Of a stretch of DNA of 64,000 nucleotides, positions 50,401 through 61,609 are shown one piece after another. Source of the DNA: Whalleya microplaca (lineage: Eukaryota; Ascomycota; Sordariomycetes; Xylariales; Xylariaceae); the NCBI GenBank assembly GCA_022497155.1, contig MU385796.1, positions 1 through 64,000 of the forward strand, in the 5' to 3' direction. The notes beneath the pieces were generated by a model that was given only the letters and a program-made list of their open reading frames with translations, searched no databases and was not told where the DNA came from. Every line of letters starts with the position of its first letter. The first letter of the stretch is position 1. A program made the position numbers and the translations under genes.

Positions 50401-53400
50401 AAGTAACTATTCCGTAATCTTAATAACCTTGGCTTAATTAAAGGAACAACTATTAATACTATATAAATAGCCGATAATAACGGCGGCATTTTTATACCAA
50501 TCGCTTTTTTCCGTACTAGCTATAGCTCCCGCTAGTTTAAAATTAAATAAAATATTATTAATATTCTTTAAATATTTATAAACAAATCGTTTTATTTTTA
50601 GTACAATTTCTTAATTATCGTATCTCGTTTTTAGCCTTTTAATACCAATATTATCGAAAAATAGCTCGCATTTATCGGGTATAAAGTCAAATAAGATCCG
50701 GGTAACAATATGTAAAAACTATACTACCGAATTAGTCCTTTCTTATAGTAAAGTCGTTATCCGGAAAAACCCAATCGACGTTAAAAATATAGTATAATCT
50801 TTGCTAAATATAGATAATAATACTTAATTATATTCTAAAAAAAAATCTATTATAGAAATTATTACTTATATAATAAATTCTTCCGCAAATTTATTACAAT
50901 TACTCGGAAAAAAGGCATCTCGTATTTATATAGTATTTAGTTTTGTCGCCGAGTTAATTAACCGAAAGCTTCCATTTTTTTTTTTAACTATAAACCAGGC
51001 GTTACGGTATAAGGCATAAAATTCTTCCAATATTCCATTCTTAAGCCGACTTTATAAGATATCTAAAACCTATATCTTTAGTAACGCTAAAATAGAAATT
51101 AATTTAGCTTATTATATATTATATAGTATTATTTTAATCTTATACGGAAGAAACACTTTTTCCTTAATTCGGCCGATTTTTATAAAGTCTTAGGCTAATG
51201 CTATTTCTCGTTAATAAAAAATCTCAATTAATATTATTTTCTCTTAATCTATAAATTCTATATTTAGCAGCTTTATTTTAATAACGTCCAAACGTTCTTT
51301 CGTTAATTTAATATTTTGTGACGCGAGAGCGAAATACGGAGTAATACTCTTATATTTTTTATTTATTTTAGATATATTTAAGGGTTCGAAATTCGGCTCT
51401 ATATTCCGTAATATTATTTGCTTCTAATTAATTAACCCTAAAGAGACTATACCATTTAATTCGGTATTATCGATTAGGTAAACTTTTCGTGCCTTTAGTT
51501 TATATATTATATACAGCTTAATTTCGTTTTTCCGTAATATCTTTTTACAATATAATATTATACGCCGTATTACCTATCTAAATTCTTTTCTAATAGTCTC
51601 CCGTAATAAGCCCAGTAAATAATTATTAAATAGCGAGACTTATACTTAATCGCTATTTTAGAGCATCTTATTAATAGCAATTTCTATCCGTTTATTAGCC
51701 TATCCTAAACTTAAGTTATTTTAGACTACATTTTTAAGCTTCGCCAAATTTATTATTGCCGTAATATTTTAAGGCCTTTATTTACTGTCGACCTAGCTTC
51801 TAATATCGGCGGTTATTAATTTTCCGAAAGATTAATAACGTTAGCTAGGGTTTACTTAATTGGCTTATTATATATAAGGGGTATTACAATCCTAATACTT
51901 CCGAAAAATATCGAAGCTATTAATAAGCCTCTTTTAGGGTAAATTATTATGCGCGATTAAAAAATAAAATTAAAGCCGAGAAGTAATAGGAATGCGGCTT
52001 TAGAATTTTTAACTATATAAATCGGTAGCGGCAAGCTATAGCTTACTAACTATATAAGTCTTTCGATTAAGCCAAAGCTCCCAGTTCTATTATTTACTAA
52101 TATATTAAAGCCGGATTACGTAATCTTAGTTCTTTATATAAATATCTAATACTTAAAAACGTATAATTATGTAATAATACTTAACTAAATACCCGTATTA
52201 ATAACTATAGTAATTAAGTTCTCGCATCCTTTAAAGCTAATCCTTATAATTAATCGGGGTAATAGTCGGATATATATTTTAATATTATAGATAAATACCG
52301 GCAGAAATACTATAATAATTTAAGTAATATTACCGGGTATTATAAATACGTTATTAATCGATATATTTGTAAAGCTATTTTAAGATTTATTAGGCGTAAA
52401 AACTAGCTATAATATATTTGGTATAAAATTGGACTAGGATTGCTATCCTTATTACTACTAATTAATTATTTCGGCTAAAAGGATATAAATTATTTCGTAA
52501 GGCTTCCGACTTATTTTACCCGCTCTATCGAATAAGTATTAAAGTAATGCCTTACTAAATCCCGTACAATATTTAATTAGATTATTTTATAAGACTTTAA
52601 ATCTTTTTGCCGCATTTTTAAAAATCCTTTTCTTTTAGTATTCCGAAATTAAAGCTAAAACTAATTAATTAAGTATAGTGCTTTTTAGCTTATTAGCCTA
52701 GGTTTATTTCGGCGTCTTTAGTATTATTAAAGGTAGAGGGTTTAGCTTTAGTAACACTTTATCGATCGTCCTTTTTACAGATATACTACCGTCTATATTC
52801 TTATATCTCTTTAATATTAAAACGTTAATCTTATCTTTACTTTTATACTAAGCCGGCTTAATTACTACTTTATATATAGAATTCCCGCTTTTATTAATAA
52901 TTAGTTCCTTTTAGAAGTAATTTTATAGGTTTATAAGTTCGTAAAAGGTATTATTTTCTAAGTCCCTCATCCTAACATTATTAACCTTTAAATCTATAGC
53001 TAATATTATTTCCGGGTTGCAATTTTATAGATTAACCGTTAATCGAATAAAATTATAGTTTTATTTAAACTTTATATCTTTTTCGATCTTACTATATTTA
53101 TAAAGGTAGTAATAAGCTAATTTCCGAATTTAAATACCGTATACCCTTATTTTATATAGGAATTATAAGCAGGCTTAAATAATACCTTTTCCATTTATTT
53201 TGCTTTCGGTAATTATATACCTAAAAAATAGGATATTCTTAATTTCGGGAGTAACTTAAAAACTTCCGATAAAATATCCCCTAAATTAATTATTATATTA
53301 TATTATATTATCGCGGCTTAACGACGCCATTAGGGAATAGGTAATAAAAAAGTAGCCTAATTCTTTGCAAAAGAAACAGGTATTTTAATTATACCCCTAA

Positions 53401-55450
53401 AATAATATCGGTTATAATATATATTAACTATTTTAATTTTATCGGCTATTATACTCTCTATATCCTTCTTTTTTATTTAAAAGCCCGGCGCGATAAATAT
53501 TAAGAGATATATTTCCTGCTTTACGTTTTTAAATATTTTATTAAATAAAAGTTTCTTTTTATAGGGCGTAATATTTTAACTTTAATAATATTAATCGAAA
53601 TTTCTTTATAAATATAATAAAATTTTTGTTAGTTTTAAGCTATATAATAAATATTTATTTTATAAACTTAATTAAATTTTTTATTTCGTTTAGCTAAAAA
53701 AATGGAGTCTTTTTTTTTAAGATAACTTTAGGCTGCTTTAGGCTTACTAATAATAAGCGGAACCGAACCGAACGTTAATAATTAACCGATTTATTTTTAT
53801 ATTATCGATCGGGCGAAACTTGTCAGATATTACGGCTGTTATAATTTATTAAGCCGACTATAATATCCGCCTATATATATATAACGTTTTAGGCTTTTTC
53901 GTAATCCAATTCGAAAAGCTCGTTATATAATTTCGAGCAAAACTATATAATTTATTTAATAACCTTTTAATTAATCTTCTGTTATAAACCACTAACAAAA
54001 ATAGCGTCTTATCTTTTAATCTTCCCTTATTTCCGGACATCCTTTACCTAAACCGAATAATTTAAAATATAATAATAAATTTCTATCGGTCTAAATAATC
54101 TGTTACCTCCCTTTAGGTCTTTTAACCGTTCTATAGGAGTTTTTATCTACTTTAGGTTACCAATTTTAAAATATCGCTTCAAAACTGCCTTTATTTTTTT
54201 CCAAATAGTAACCCCTTTTAGTAAAGCTTCGATCCGTCGCTTATTAATTTAATTGTCCGTTTAATACAGTATTTCCCTAATTTTAATATCATTTTCCAAA
54301 CCGTATTTATTAAATATATATATTATATTTTCGATCTAATCTATAATATTATTTCTATCGAACAAAAGCTATAAGTAGTTTCGAGAGTTTAGTAACGTAG
54401 CCGTTACTATAAACCTAGTTTTTCCGGTTATAGTAAGTCGCTTTTAATCGGAAGCCATATTTTAATCCGTAAGCTTTTTATCGAGTTATACATTTTTCGT
54501 TATATTAAAGGATAAAGCCTTTTAGCCAGTTATTTCTAATTAAATATTCTAACTATATAATACCGAATCTCTCTTATTTTAATAGTGCCCTTAATTAGTA
54601 GTAAAGTTAATAACTCCTTAATTATCAGTTAGTTTAAAAAATCCTTTTTTAGCTATATCTAGTATAGTTTAAGATATCTTATCGTCTAACTATTTTAATT
54701 CTTCAGTTATACTTAATTTTAAAGGAATATATTTTATTCCTTTTAATTATATTAGGTCGTAATCTTTTAATACTCTAGATATAAAATTGCAGCTATCCCT
54801 TAAGACGCTAATAATAGCCTTAAAAGTTAGGAGACTTTTAAAAAGAATCTCGATAATAAGTCGCTAACCTAGCTATCATATTACACTAATTAATTAATCG
54901 CGTAATAAGATTACTTATAAGCTAATTAGAAACTTAGATATTATTTTCGTTACCTATATTTTACCTTAGTTTACTTTATAAATTTAAACCGTAACACGCT
55001 TTCGTACACTATTTACTATATATTTTATAATTTTCTAATTTTTCCTAATCTTTCGTACTATTAATTTTCTTATATTTAACTTACTTTATTAAAACTTATG
55101 CTTTTTTATATCTTTATATTACTATATTCTCGTATTTCTTATACTTTATATTCTTTATATCTTTATATCTCTATATTATTAGCTTATTAATATATACTAT
55201 AAGTCTTTTATAAGTCTCTTTATTAATCTATTTATTTTTGGCATTACTTCTTCATTTTAGGTAATTGTTTACTGTCAGTTCTCTTTTTTAGTCAATACTT
55301 CTTTTTTATAAATTCGGTTAGTTTAATAGTTTTAAAAGTTTTATTAAAGTCCTTCTCTTTTAGTCCTATCTTATTACTACCTCCATTTGGACTATTCTTC
55401 TCGATTAATCAAAAAAGCGAAGAAGTTAAAGCCTATCCGGGGGAGCCAAA

Positions 55451-55679
55451 TGTCTTAGGACAAGGTATCAGGGTAAAGGAGGTGCCACTTCATAACTTCG
55501 CTAATCGGAAATAATCAAAGCAACGAAACAAAAAAGTCACTTATAACAGCGATTAATCGAAAAAAAAGATATGTCTAATATCAGCGACAAGGCCGTCTAA
55601 GCTGTATATCTTCTATTTAAGAGTAAAAGAAAAAAACAAGCGATATATATATATGCCACGGCACACTAGCCCCATAACA
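55451..55679 (-). repeat. inner element LTR, right (5') copy
   Basis: 229 bp. The neighbouring plus-strand CTATCCGGGGGAGCCAAA is the complement of the primer-binding site. Confidence 0.87.
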
Positions 55680-57578
55680 ATAGCTATAACATATCCCACT
55701 ACCCCTTATACATAACCTGTTAAACCACATACTTAGTCAGATAGTTTAGGTAATTAGGTAAGGAGGTTTTCTTAGGTCAGGTTGTTATATAGCAATTAGC
55801 TGACCTTTTACTCCTCACCTTATAATTTTATAGTAATACACACCTATTACTTAAATGCGCTACCTCTTTCCTTAAGCCGTCACAACTACGGAGGTATTAT
55901 TCCAGTGTTTGGTTAAGTCTTTCGGTCTGTCTATCTAATTAGGGGTAATAAGCTATAAAAAACTTAAGCTTAACTTTTGTTTTTTTAAAGAAATTGGTTT
56001 TAAATTTAAAGGTAAACAGCTTGTTACGGTCGGAAATAATCTTTTACGGCAATCCGTATTTGTCGAAAAAGTTTTTAATAAAGGCATAAGTAAATTGTTT
56101 TACAGTATAAGTTTTTTTATAAGGAAAGAAATATCTGTATTTTATAAGTTGGTTTATAATTACTTATATTTCGTTATATTATACTCCTATTACTAGATTA
56201 GTAAACAAGGGGAAAGATGTAATAAAATCCTATATTATAGTATACTAAGCTTAGCCGGGGATTTTAATAGGCTGGAGTAATTTATAGGGTTTATATCTGC
56301 TAGCCTTGGTTTTATTGTATATAATATATTTGTTAACAGTTTTTTTAACTATCTGGCGTAATTGGGGGAAATCGTAAGTGGTTTATAGTTGTTTTAAGGT
56401 TTTAAAAATTCCCTAATATTTATAAAAGGCATTTTCGTAAAAGTGTTAAGTAAACTTTTCTTATAAAGTCTTTGGGATATATATTTTCCTACGATAAGTT
56501 AGTATTTTATTATCGTTTAAGTCATAAGTTCTTTTTTCGTATTCATTATAGGCTTGAAGGAACTTGGCTTATAGTTTATACTAAGCTAATGCCTTGTCGG
56601 TTAGGAGTTATTTTATAGCGTGGATTTTCTTTCGTTCGCTATTTAAGGATCTGTTATAAAAGTTTAGGTAAATTTTAGCTTAAGTAAAGAAACCTTTTAG
56701 TAACTTGGGGTTACCTCCGAATTTAGCTAGGGCTTTAGGCTTATAAGTAAATATATCGTCTTTATTAAAGTTGTCGGAATTATAGTTACTTAAGTCTAAA
56801 AAGTCTAGGTCTCTAGGTTTTCCTAGTAGTTTTAGATCTTTCGGGTTTCCAGGTATACTAGGCTTCTTCGGGGGATCTGGTTTTTTTGGGAGATCTAGCT
56901 TCTTCGGGGGATCTGGCTTTTTCGGTTACTTAGGTCTATTAGGAAAAGAAGTTAAAGGAGTAGCTAATATATTAGCTACTATAAATTGTCGACTGGAGGC
57001 TTTTGCCAACTGTTGTCTTTATTATTATTTAATAGCTACTTTTCGTTCGTGTTATTATTTAGTTATAATTTTTTATTCGATTAGCTATTAGGTTGCAAGT
57101 TTTTATTTATATTATCGTTAAGCTATTTCGGCTTTTAATTATTATTTTATGACTTATTCCTTTAGTTCTAAGTCCGGTTTTTTTTATTATTTCTTAAGGC
57201 CGGTTTTTTTTTTAAAACTAGATTTTTTTTGTTTTTACGGGTTAGTTAGGGGTAAGGACTTTTCTGGTTTAGGTATAAGTTCTTATTTAGCTTTTATTAG
57301 TAAGGCTTAGGATTAGGTCTGGAGTAAATCTTTATATAGTTTTAGCTATTTGCCTTTTTGTCCTATTAGTTCGTTAATAAGGTTATATACTTCTTTTATT
57401 AAAGGGAGATCTTTTAAGGAGGTGGTTTTTTTCTTCTCGTTTAAGGGAATGGAATATCGTTATTCTATAAGATTTTTTTTACTGTTAAAGGCTGTAATTA
57501 TGCCCTTAGCTTAAGCGAGTGAGTCGTCTGACTTATTTATGGTTCCTTTCCCGTCTTTTAATTAAGGAGCGATTAAAA

Positions 57579-57885
57579 TGTAATAAAACCGTTATTATAG
57601 GTCTTGATTTGAAATAATAAAAGGCGTGAAAAGTAAGATATTTAGATTGATCGCTAGCTAGCAAAAAAAGACTATCTAAGGGACGGCGAAATACAGTTCT
57701 TTTATATCTAAATAGCTTCCTAGTAACTGGGACTGGATTGCTAAGCCACTAGGGCTTTGGCAACTATCTGGTTGCCAAGCCATTATCTCTTGGCAATTAC
57801 TTAGTTGCCAAGCCATTTCTTCTTGGCAACCATAAATCACGTGGTAGCTGGTTGCGGGGATATTCAGGAATGGGTGGTTGTAATA
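57579..57885 (-). repeat. outer element LTR, right (5') copy
   Basis: 307 bp. The distal ~165 bp (57720-57885) is almost free of RIP. It retains TTGGCAA/TTGCCAA palindromes at 57758-57779 and 57790-57811 and a further TTGGCAA at 57833. Confidence 0.88.
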
Positions 57886-57894
57886 GAAACTTAC

Positions 57895-58133
57895 GAGTCT
57901 TGAGGAAAAGCATTGCGGGTGTTGTACAAGAGACTGTCAATGTAACCTTGGCGTGTTGTGGCAGGCGATTCGATGCCATTCTGCAAGGCTCGTGCAAATT
58001 GTTGGTTAGACGGCAATGGGGTGATAATATCGCCTTGAGCTTGAACCGCGAAAGGTGAAAATAAGCAGATTAAAAGAAGCACAAATTGAATGAAGGAGAT
58101 TCTAGGAGTCATTGTGTCTGATGATGATGACAT
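57895..58133 (-). CDS. exon 1 of the split secreted GPI-type protein gene
   Basis: Starts at ATG 58131-58133 (an alternative Met is eight codons in). The sequence MTPRISFIQFVLLLICLFSP then FAVQAQG is a clear signal peptide. It is followed by ~45 residues with no known domain (DIITPLPSNQQFARALQNGI ... RNAFPQD). The exon ends CAAGACTC before a perfect GTAAGT donor, phase 2. If the intron is retained, translation stops at once (TCG-TAA), giving an 80-residue secreted protein without the GPI tail. TATATATG upstream near 58226-58233 is TATA-like. The function is unknown. The retrotransposon stack begins nine bases past the donor. Confidence 0.7.
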
Positions 58134-59159
58134 CAGTGGTTATTTACTGGCCTAAAAGACAAGGATGGGAGAGAACGTAAGGATGTATTGCTATCCATAT
58201 TGTGAAGGGTAGGTAGAGGCCAATTTATATATGTGAAGCCAGCGCATTGCTACCCGAAAGGGTCATTCATATCAAGACCAACAGAAAGCCGTGCAATCGC
58301 GGTCGAGAACCTAGGGCTACTACATACTTAAGGCAGCCTACCTTAGATCCCAGGGTCACCTGCAGTGAACTGTCAGAACAGGTCCAGAACCTGTTCGATG
58401 ATCCGACAGATGATAGGTGGATGTTCAGGTATTCGCCAAGAAACCTTATCGTACAGCCACTTGCATACAGCACACTTACACCTCTTCTGTCATTTCCAGG
58501 ACTTCGAAGTATTTTTTTTTTTTTTTTCAGTACAACCTTGGAACTTGAAGTCACTATATAACCTGATGTAGCCCCATACAACACATGTGCATCTATTACA
58601 TACCTGAACACCTTCTCTGGGCAATTTAGTACCTAGTGCTTGAGGCACCAAGGAGAGAGATTGGCGAACAAGAAGTTTATTTAAGCCAATGAAGTTGATG
58701 ATGGCGTCATATCGGAGTTGGTACTTACTTGTACATCTGTATAAGGATGTAATAAGTAGGTATCCATCTGTCTAGCCTTGCCACCGCTGCTCTACTTATT
58801 ATACATTCCTACCTAGGCACATAGGTACCTAGGTAGGTACTGCATACACATAGGTACATGCACCAGATAAGGATTGCATACCTAGGTAGATAAGAAATGG
58901 CGGTCACCAGCGGCAGAACCCGTCGAACAGCACCAAAAAATTCCAATTGACTTTTTTTTTTATTGACCCTTGTGATGTACTAAGAGATACGTTCGTGCCC
59001 TGCATTTATTAATACTTAACTCACACTTCTCATGTTTTGCCTTTGAGCGGCTGAGATTATGAGGGAGGAAACAGCGGCATAATAAGCAAAGAGACCCCAA
59101 TTGTATATGCAACCATCGGGCCTGAAACCATCAGGTCTGGCCTTTGTCGCTCCTCTCAC
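58134..59159. promoter_or_regulatory. divergent promoter region of GPI-type gene and mtf1-like gene
   Basis: About 1 kb without a supported gene between divergent genes. It contains a T16 tract near 58512-58527 and GTACCTAGGTAGGTAC-type runs at 58812-58860. Confidence 0.45.
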
Positions 59160-61609
59160 ATGTCTGCTGCCCGCAGTTATGTGCGGTCTACCTTCACCTC
59201 TCCCCTCCTATATCGACGTGCCTATTCCTATGGCAAAGGTTCCAGGAATCATCTGATCCCCTCGAGTCCATTAGCCGAGAAGCTCTACGCCACAGGGATA
59301 TACGGTCGTACTACTTCAGGCTTACGAGCGCTGAAGAAGGAAGCGAGAGAAGCGAATAAATTGAAAGAAGTGAAAGAAGCGAAACCGAGAAGTACAAGGG
59401 TTAAGACTGCTACTGAAGAGACTGCCCCCAAGGTCAAGAGACCGCCAGGTAGACCTCGTAAGTCTCCTCCCAAGGATGGTGCTTCAGAAGAGGCTGCCCC
59501 TAAGGTCAAGAGACCGCCAGGTAGACCTCGTAAGTCTCCCAAGGATGGTGCTTTAGAAGAGACTGCCCCTAAGATCAAGAGACCGCGAGGTAGACCTCGT
59601 AAGTCTGCTCCCAAGGAGGCTGCTTCCGAAGAGGCTGCTCCCAAGGATGTTGCTTTCGAAGAGGCTGCTACCGAAGAGGCTGCTTTAGAAGAGGCTGCTC
59701 CCGAAGAGCCTGCTCCCAAGGATATTGCTTTAGAAGAGTCTGCTTTAGAAGAGGCTGCTCCCGAAGAGACTGCTTTAGAAGAGGCTGCTCCCGAAGAGGC
59801 TGCTCCCGAAGAGACTGCTTTAGAAGAGCCTGCTCCCGAAGAGCCTGCTCCCGAAGAGCCTGCTCCCGAAGAGCCTGCTCCCGAAGAGTCTGTTTTAGAA
59901 GAGACTACCCCTAAGGTCAAGAGATCGCGAAGGAGGCCTAGTTCTCTTCATACGGTCACAGGCGACAGGTCTAGAGTCAACATCGTTAGCGAAAACCTTT
60001 GTGGTGAGCACAGCCAGCACAAACACCACGTATGACATCATGCATGAATACTGACGGTTACGGAAAAGACGACATCATCTCCTACATTGGCCCTACGCTT
60101 GACCGCCATAAAGGATGCGATATCATCGATATAAATCCCGGCGCCGGACTATGGAGTCAGAAGCTCCATGAGTACCTCCAACCGCGGTCCCATCTGCTGA
60201 TGGAACCCGATGCCGATCTATACAAGCCATTCCTCGAGCCCCTTCTCGGGCGGCCCGGCACTACCCTCATCCCCGAGTCAGGCCTAATTTGGCGAGATCT
60301 TATGTCCTTCCTGACGCCCGAAAACTTGCCTCATCAGGTCGTTTCTGATCCATCCCACTTGAGTCAGCGGAATGATACTCTCTTAGTCACCGCGAACTTA
60401 AGTTTTCATCCCAGGAAGAGGATGCGCAACTTTTCCTCCCTAGCAGCATTGATACTTCGTCAGTTTATCGATGCCATACGGAGCGGTAGTCTATTCCAAC
60501 GCTACGGACTCGTCCGCATGCTGGTATGGGTGCCGCCGGACGACAAGACTGCTCTGCTTCCAAAGTGCATGCAGAAGAGGAGGCGTGCCGCGGTCGAGAC
60601 TGAGCTCTACTGCGAATGGGTTCGGGAGGTGTGTGGCCGCCCTGGTGACGATTCCTCATGGTACATTCGTGAAGAAGCCCTCGATAAAAGCAGCAACCTC
60701 GCCGCATACCAGAGGATGCAAGCTGCCGGGCTAGAGATGCCCGCCGACAGGGAACCTCCAGCCTTGAAGGCCACCCGATCCGCGTCCATGGCAGGACAAA
60801 TAAAAGCACCGGGGTCTGTACAGCCGTCATTCAAAAAGCCCTACCATGAAATGCTGGGCAAGTTGGCAGATAAAAGTTTAGTCAAAGGCTCCAGCAACTA
60901 CAAGGCTATGCAGGAGCTTCAATGGAGGTCAAACTGGGAGGATAGAAAGTATCAGTGGATGCACAGCCTGATCGAAGAGTACGGCGCTATCACTGCGCTT
61001 TACAAGTCGGGAAATGCGTCCCCGAAGGAGATCGAGGCGTCGGAAGCACGATGGAACGAGAATCTAGATGCCAAGGCCCAGGGGTTTGTGGAGGAGTTTA
61101 TCACGTATAAGGACAACCTCCACTGCTACCGGCAGGATCCGCCGCTGCTTCACTGGGATCGACGGGAATACGAGCCGATGGTGGTGCAGCCCCAAGAATT
61201 CTTCCCTAGTGTGGAGTGCAGCCTCCTAGATATCCAGCCCAAGGAGGTCCACCCTCTGATGCGGGAGAGTGGCGCGAACTCCAACCGCGCCGGCGACGAT
61301 TTCGGGCTTATCATGTCAGCCGCGATGGCGCAGGGCACCGCGCCGATGGAGCACGTCCTGAACATGGTCACGCCCGGTGCCGCCGACTATATCCTACCGC
61401 GATGGACAAGCGCCAGAGATCCGGACCGAGGAGGCGTCGTTGTCAAATCGCGCTATACGAAGCTAACTCCGAGGTTGCTGAACGCGCGACAGTGGGAGGA
61501 ACTTTTAGAGCTCTGGGCGCAGTGGCCTTTCAAGCCCCAGTTTCACGAGCTCGTTGGCCGGATCCTTGGCCATTCTCTGCACGACGAAACGGAGGAACGA
61601 GACGCGTAG
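59160..61609 (+). CDS. mtf1: mitochondrial transcription factor B / dimethyladenosine transferase-like protein with AT-hooks
   Basis: A KsgA/Dim1-fold protein expected to act in mitochondria as the Mtf1-type partner of the mitochondrial RNA polymerase. Exons 59160-60003 and 60069-61609 join across a 65-nt intron (GTGAGC, CTGAC branch-like, AAAAG acceptor) in frame (VSENLC-DDIISYIG), giving 794 aa. The N-terminus is Arg/Ser-rich and suits a mitochondrial presequence. AT-hooks (RPPGRPRKSP twice, RPRGRPRKSA once) lie at ~93-152. An acidic Ala/Pro-Glu-Glu repeat spans ~153-260. The methyltransferase-like core follows with DIINPGAGLW-like motif I (seen as IDINPGAGLWSQKL), LLMEPDADLY and TANLSFHPRKR. 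SAM motif I looks intact, so methylase activity is not excluded. The expanded hook/acidic insert is the odd feature. Confidence 0.8.
59433..59920 (+). repeat. in-frame coding minisatellites (AT-hook units and GAAGAG-GCTGCT units)
   Basis: Three ~70-bp units starting near 59433, 59505 and 59574 encode the AT-hooks. They pass into 15-30-bp units of the GAAGAGGCTGCTCCC type to ~59890. All unit lengths are multiples of three, so copy number can change without a frameshift. Confidence 0.85.

Larger units (their letters stand above)
44184..55679 (-). mobile_element. inner 11.5-kb Gypsy LTR retrotransposon (RIP-inactivated gag-pol)
   Basis: LTRs of 229 bp lie at 44184-44412 and 55451-55679 (TGTCTTAGGACA start, ATAACA end), flanked by ATAG at 44180-44183 and 55680-55683. 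It splits the right LTR of the middle element. Orientation is minus: after the right LTR comes TTTGGCTCCCCCGGATAG, a TGG-starting primer-binding site, and AGAAAAGA precedes the left LTR. Minus-strand translation shows gag-like sequence at ~53860-54040, RT at ~50600-51100 (AWFIVKKKNGSFRLI, FRITTLL, FFNNIGIK at the FVDD position), integrase at ~49000-49350 (GWPEVKALRNT, GIFIIIKCNKSLENKAK) and a C-terminal GPY-like region at ~48420-48540 (RPYRIAKK, RLKRFVRN). The 4 kb beyond the integrase is unexplained. Confidence 0.85.
41250..55884 (+). mobile_element. middle LTR element, gag-only, inserted in the outer integrase
   Basis: LTRs of 254 bp lie at 41250-41503 and at 44131-44183 plus 55684-55884; the second is itself split by the inner element. 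They start TGTTACGGCA and end GTCACA, with the 5-bp duplication ACTAC at 41245-41249 and 55885-55889. Own length is ~3.1 kb. Orientation is plus: a polypurine tract (AGGGGGGTAA, 44121-44130) abuts the right LTR. Gag-like sequence spans ~42170-43210 (NKADWAAERFYGFKQ, RTFLANWER, KLPENYDKF). It ends in a CCHC zinc knuckle at 43100-43141 (C-x2-C-x4-H-x4-C, with the second Cys and the His turned to Tyr by RIP). No protease, RT or integrase is seen, so it is a gag-only non-autonomous type. Confidence 0.82.
39474..57885 (-). mobile_element. outer Gypsy-type LTR retrotransposon (RIP-inactivated), hosts two further elements
   Basis: LTRs of 307 bp lie at 39474-39780 and 57579-57885, flanked by the 5-bp duplication GAAAC at 39469-39473 and 57886-57890. 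Orientation is minus: gag-like sequence (FGGNPKLLKGFF, SERKKIHAIK) is at ~56600-56740, and the integrase zinc/core region (KTLKQLQTTYDFPQ, ISDRNKLFTF, DRQTERLNQTLE) at ~55895-56420. The integrase resumes in frame at 41249 downward (NNWVKLFPL) once the middle element is removed. A purine-rich PPT-like tract (AGAAGGAAAAAAATGA on the minus strand) abuts the left LTR. Without its passengers it is ~3.8 kb. I find no reverse transcriptase between the gag-like and integrase parts, so it was probably a deletion derivative before RIP. Confidence 0.85.
39418..57894 (-). other. expanded intron of the GPI-type gene
   Basis: The intron starts GTAAGTTTC (57894-57886) and ends AATATTCAG (39426-39418). Deleting the retrotransposon stack 39474-57885 and one GAAAC copy leaves exactly 60 nt, a normal fungal intron size. 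Element and gene lie on the same strand. Confidence 0.6.

Noticed and set aside
57891..57894. In-frame TAA after exon 1 interpreted as a RIP-leakage nonsense mutation of CAA
   Set aside because: The same bases form a perfect GTAAGT donor, and the restored 60-nt intron has a good acceptor that keeps frame, so splicing is the simpler explanation.
59285..59920. 211-codon minus-strand ORF rich in Ser/Gly/Ala
   Set aside because: Antisense of the low-complexity coding repeat in the mtf1-like gene.
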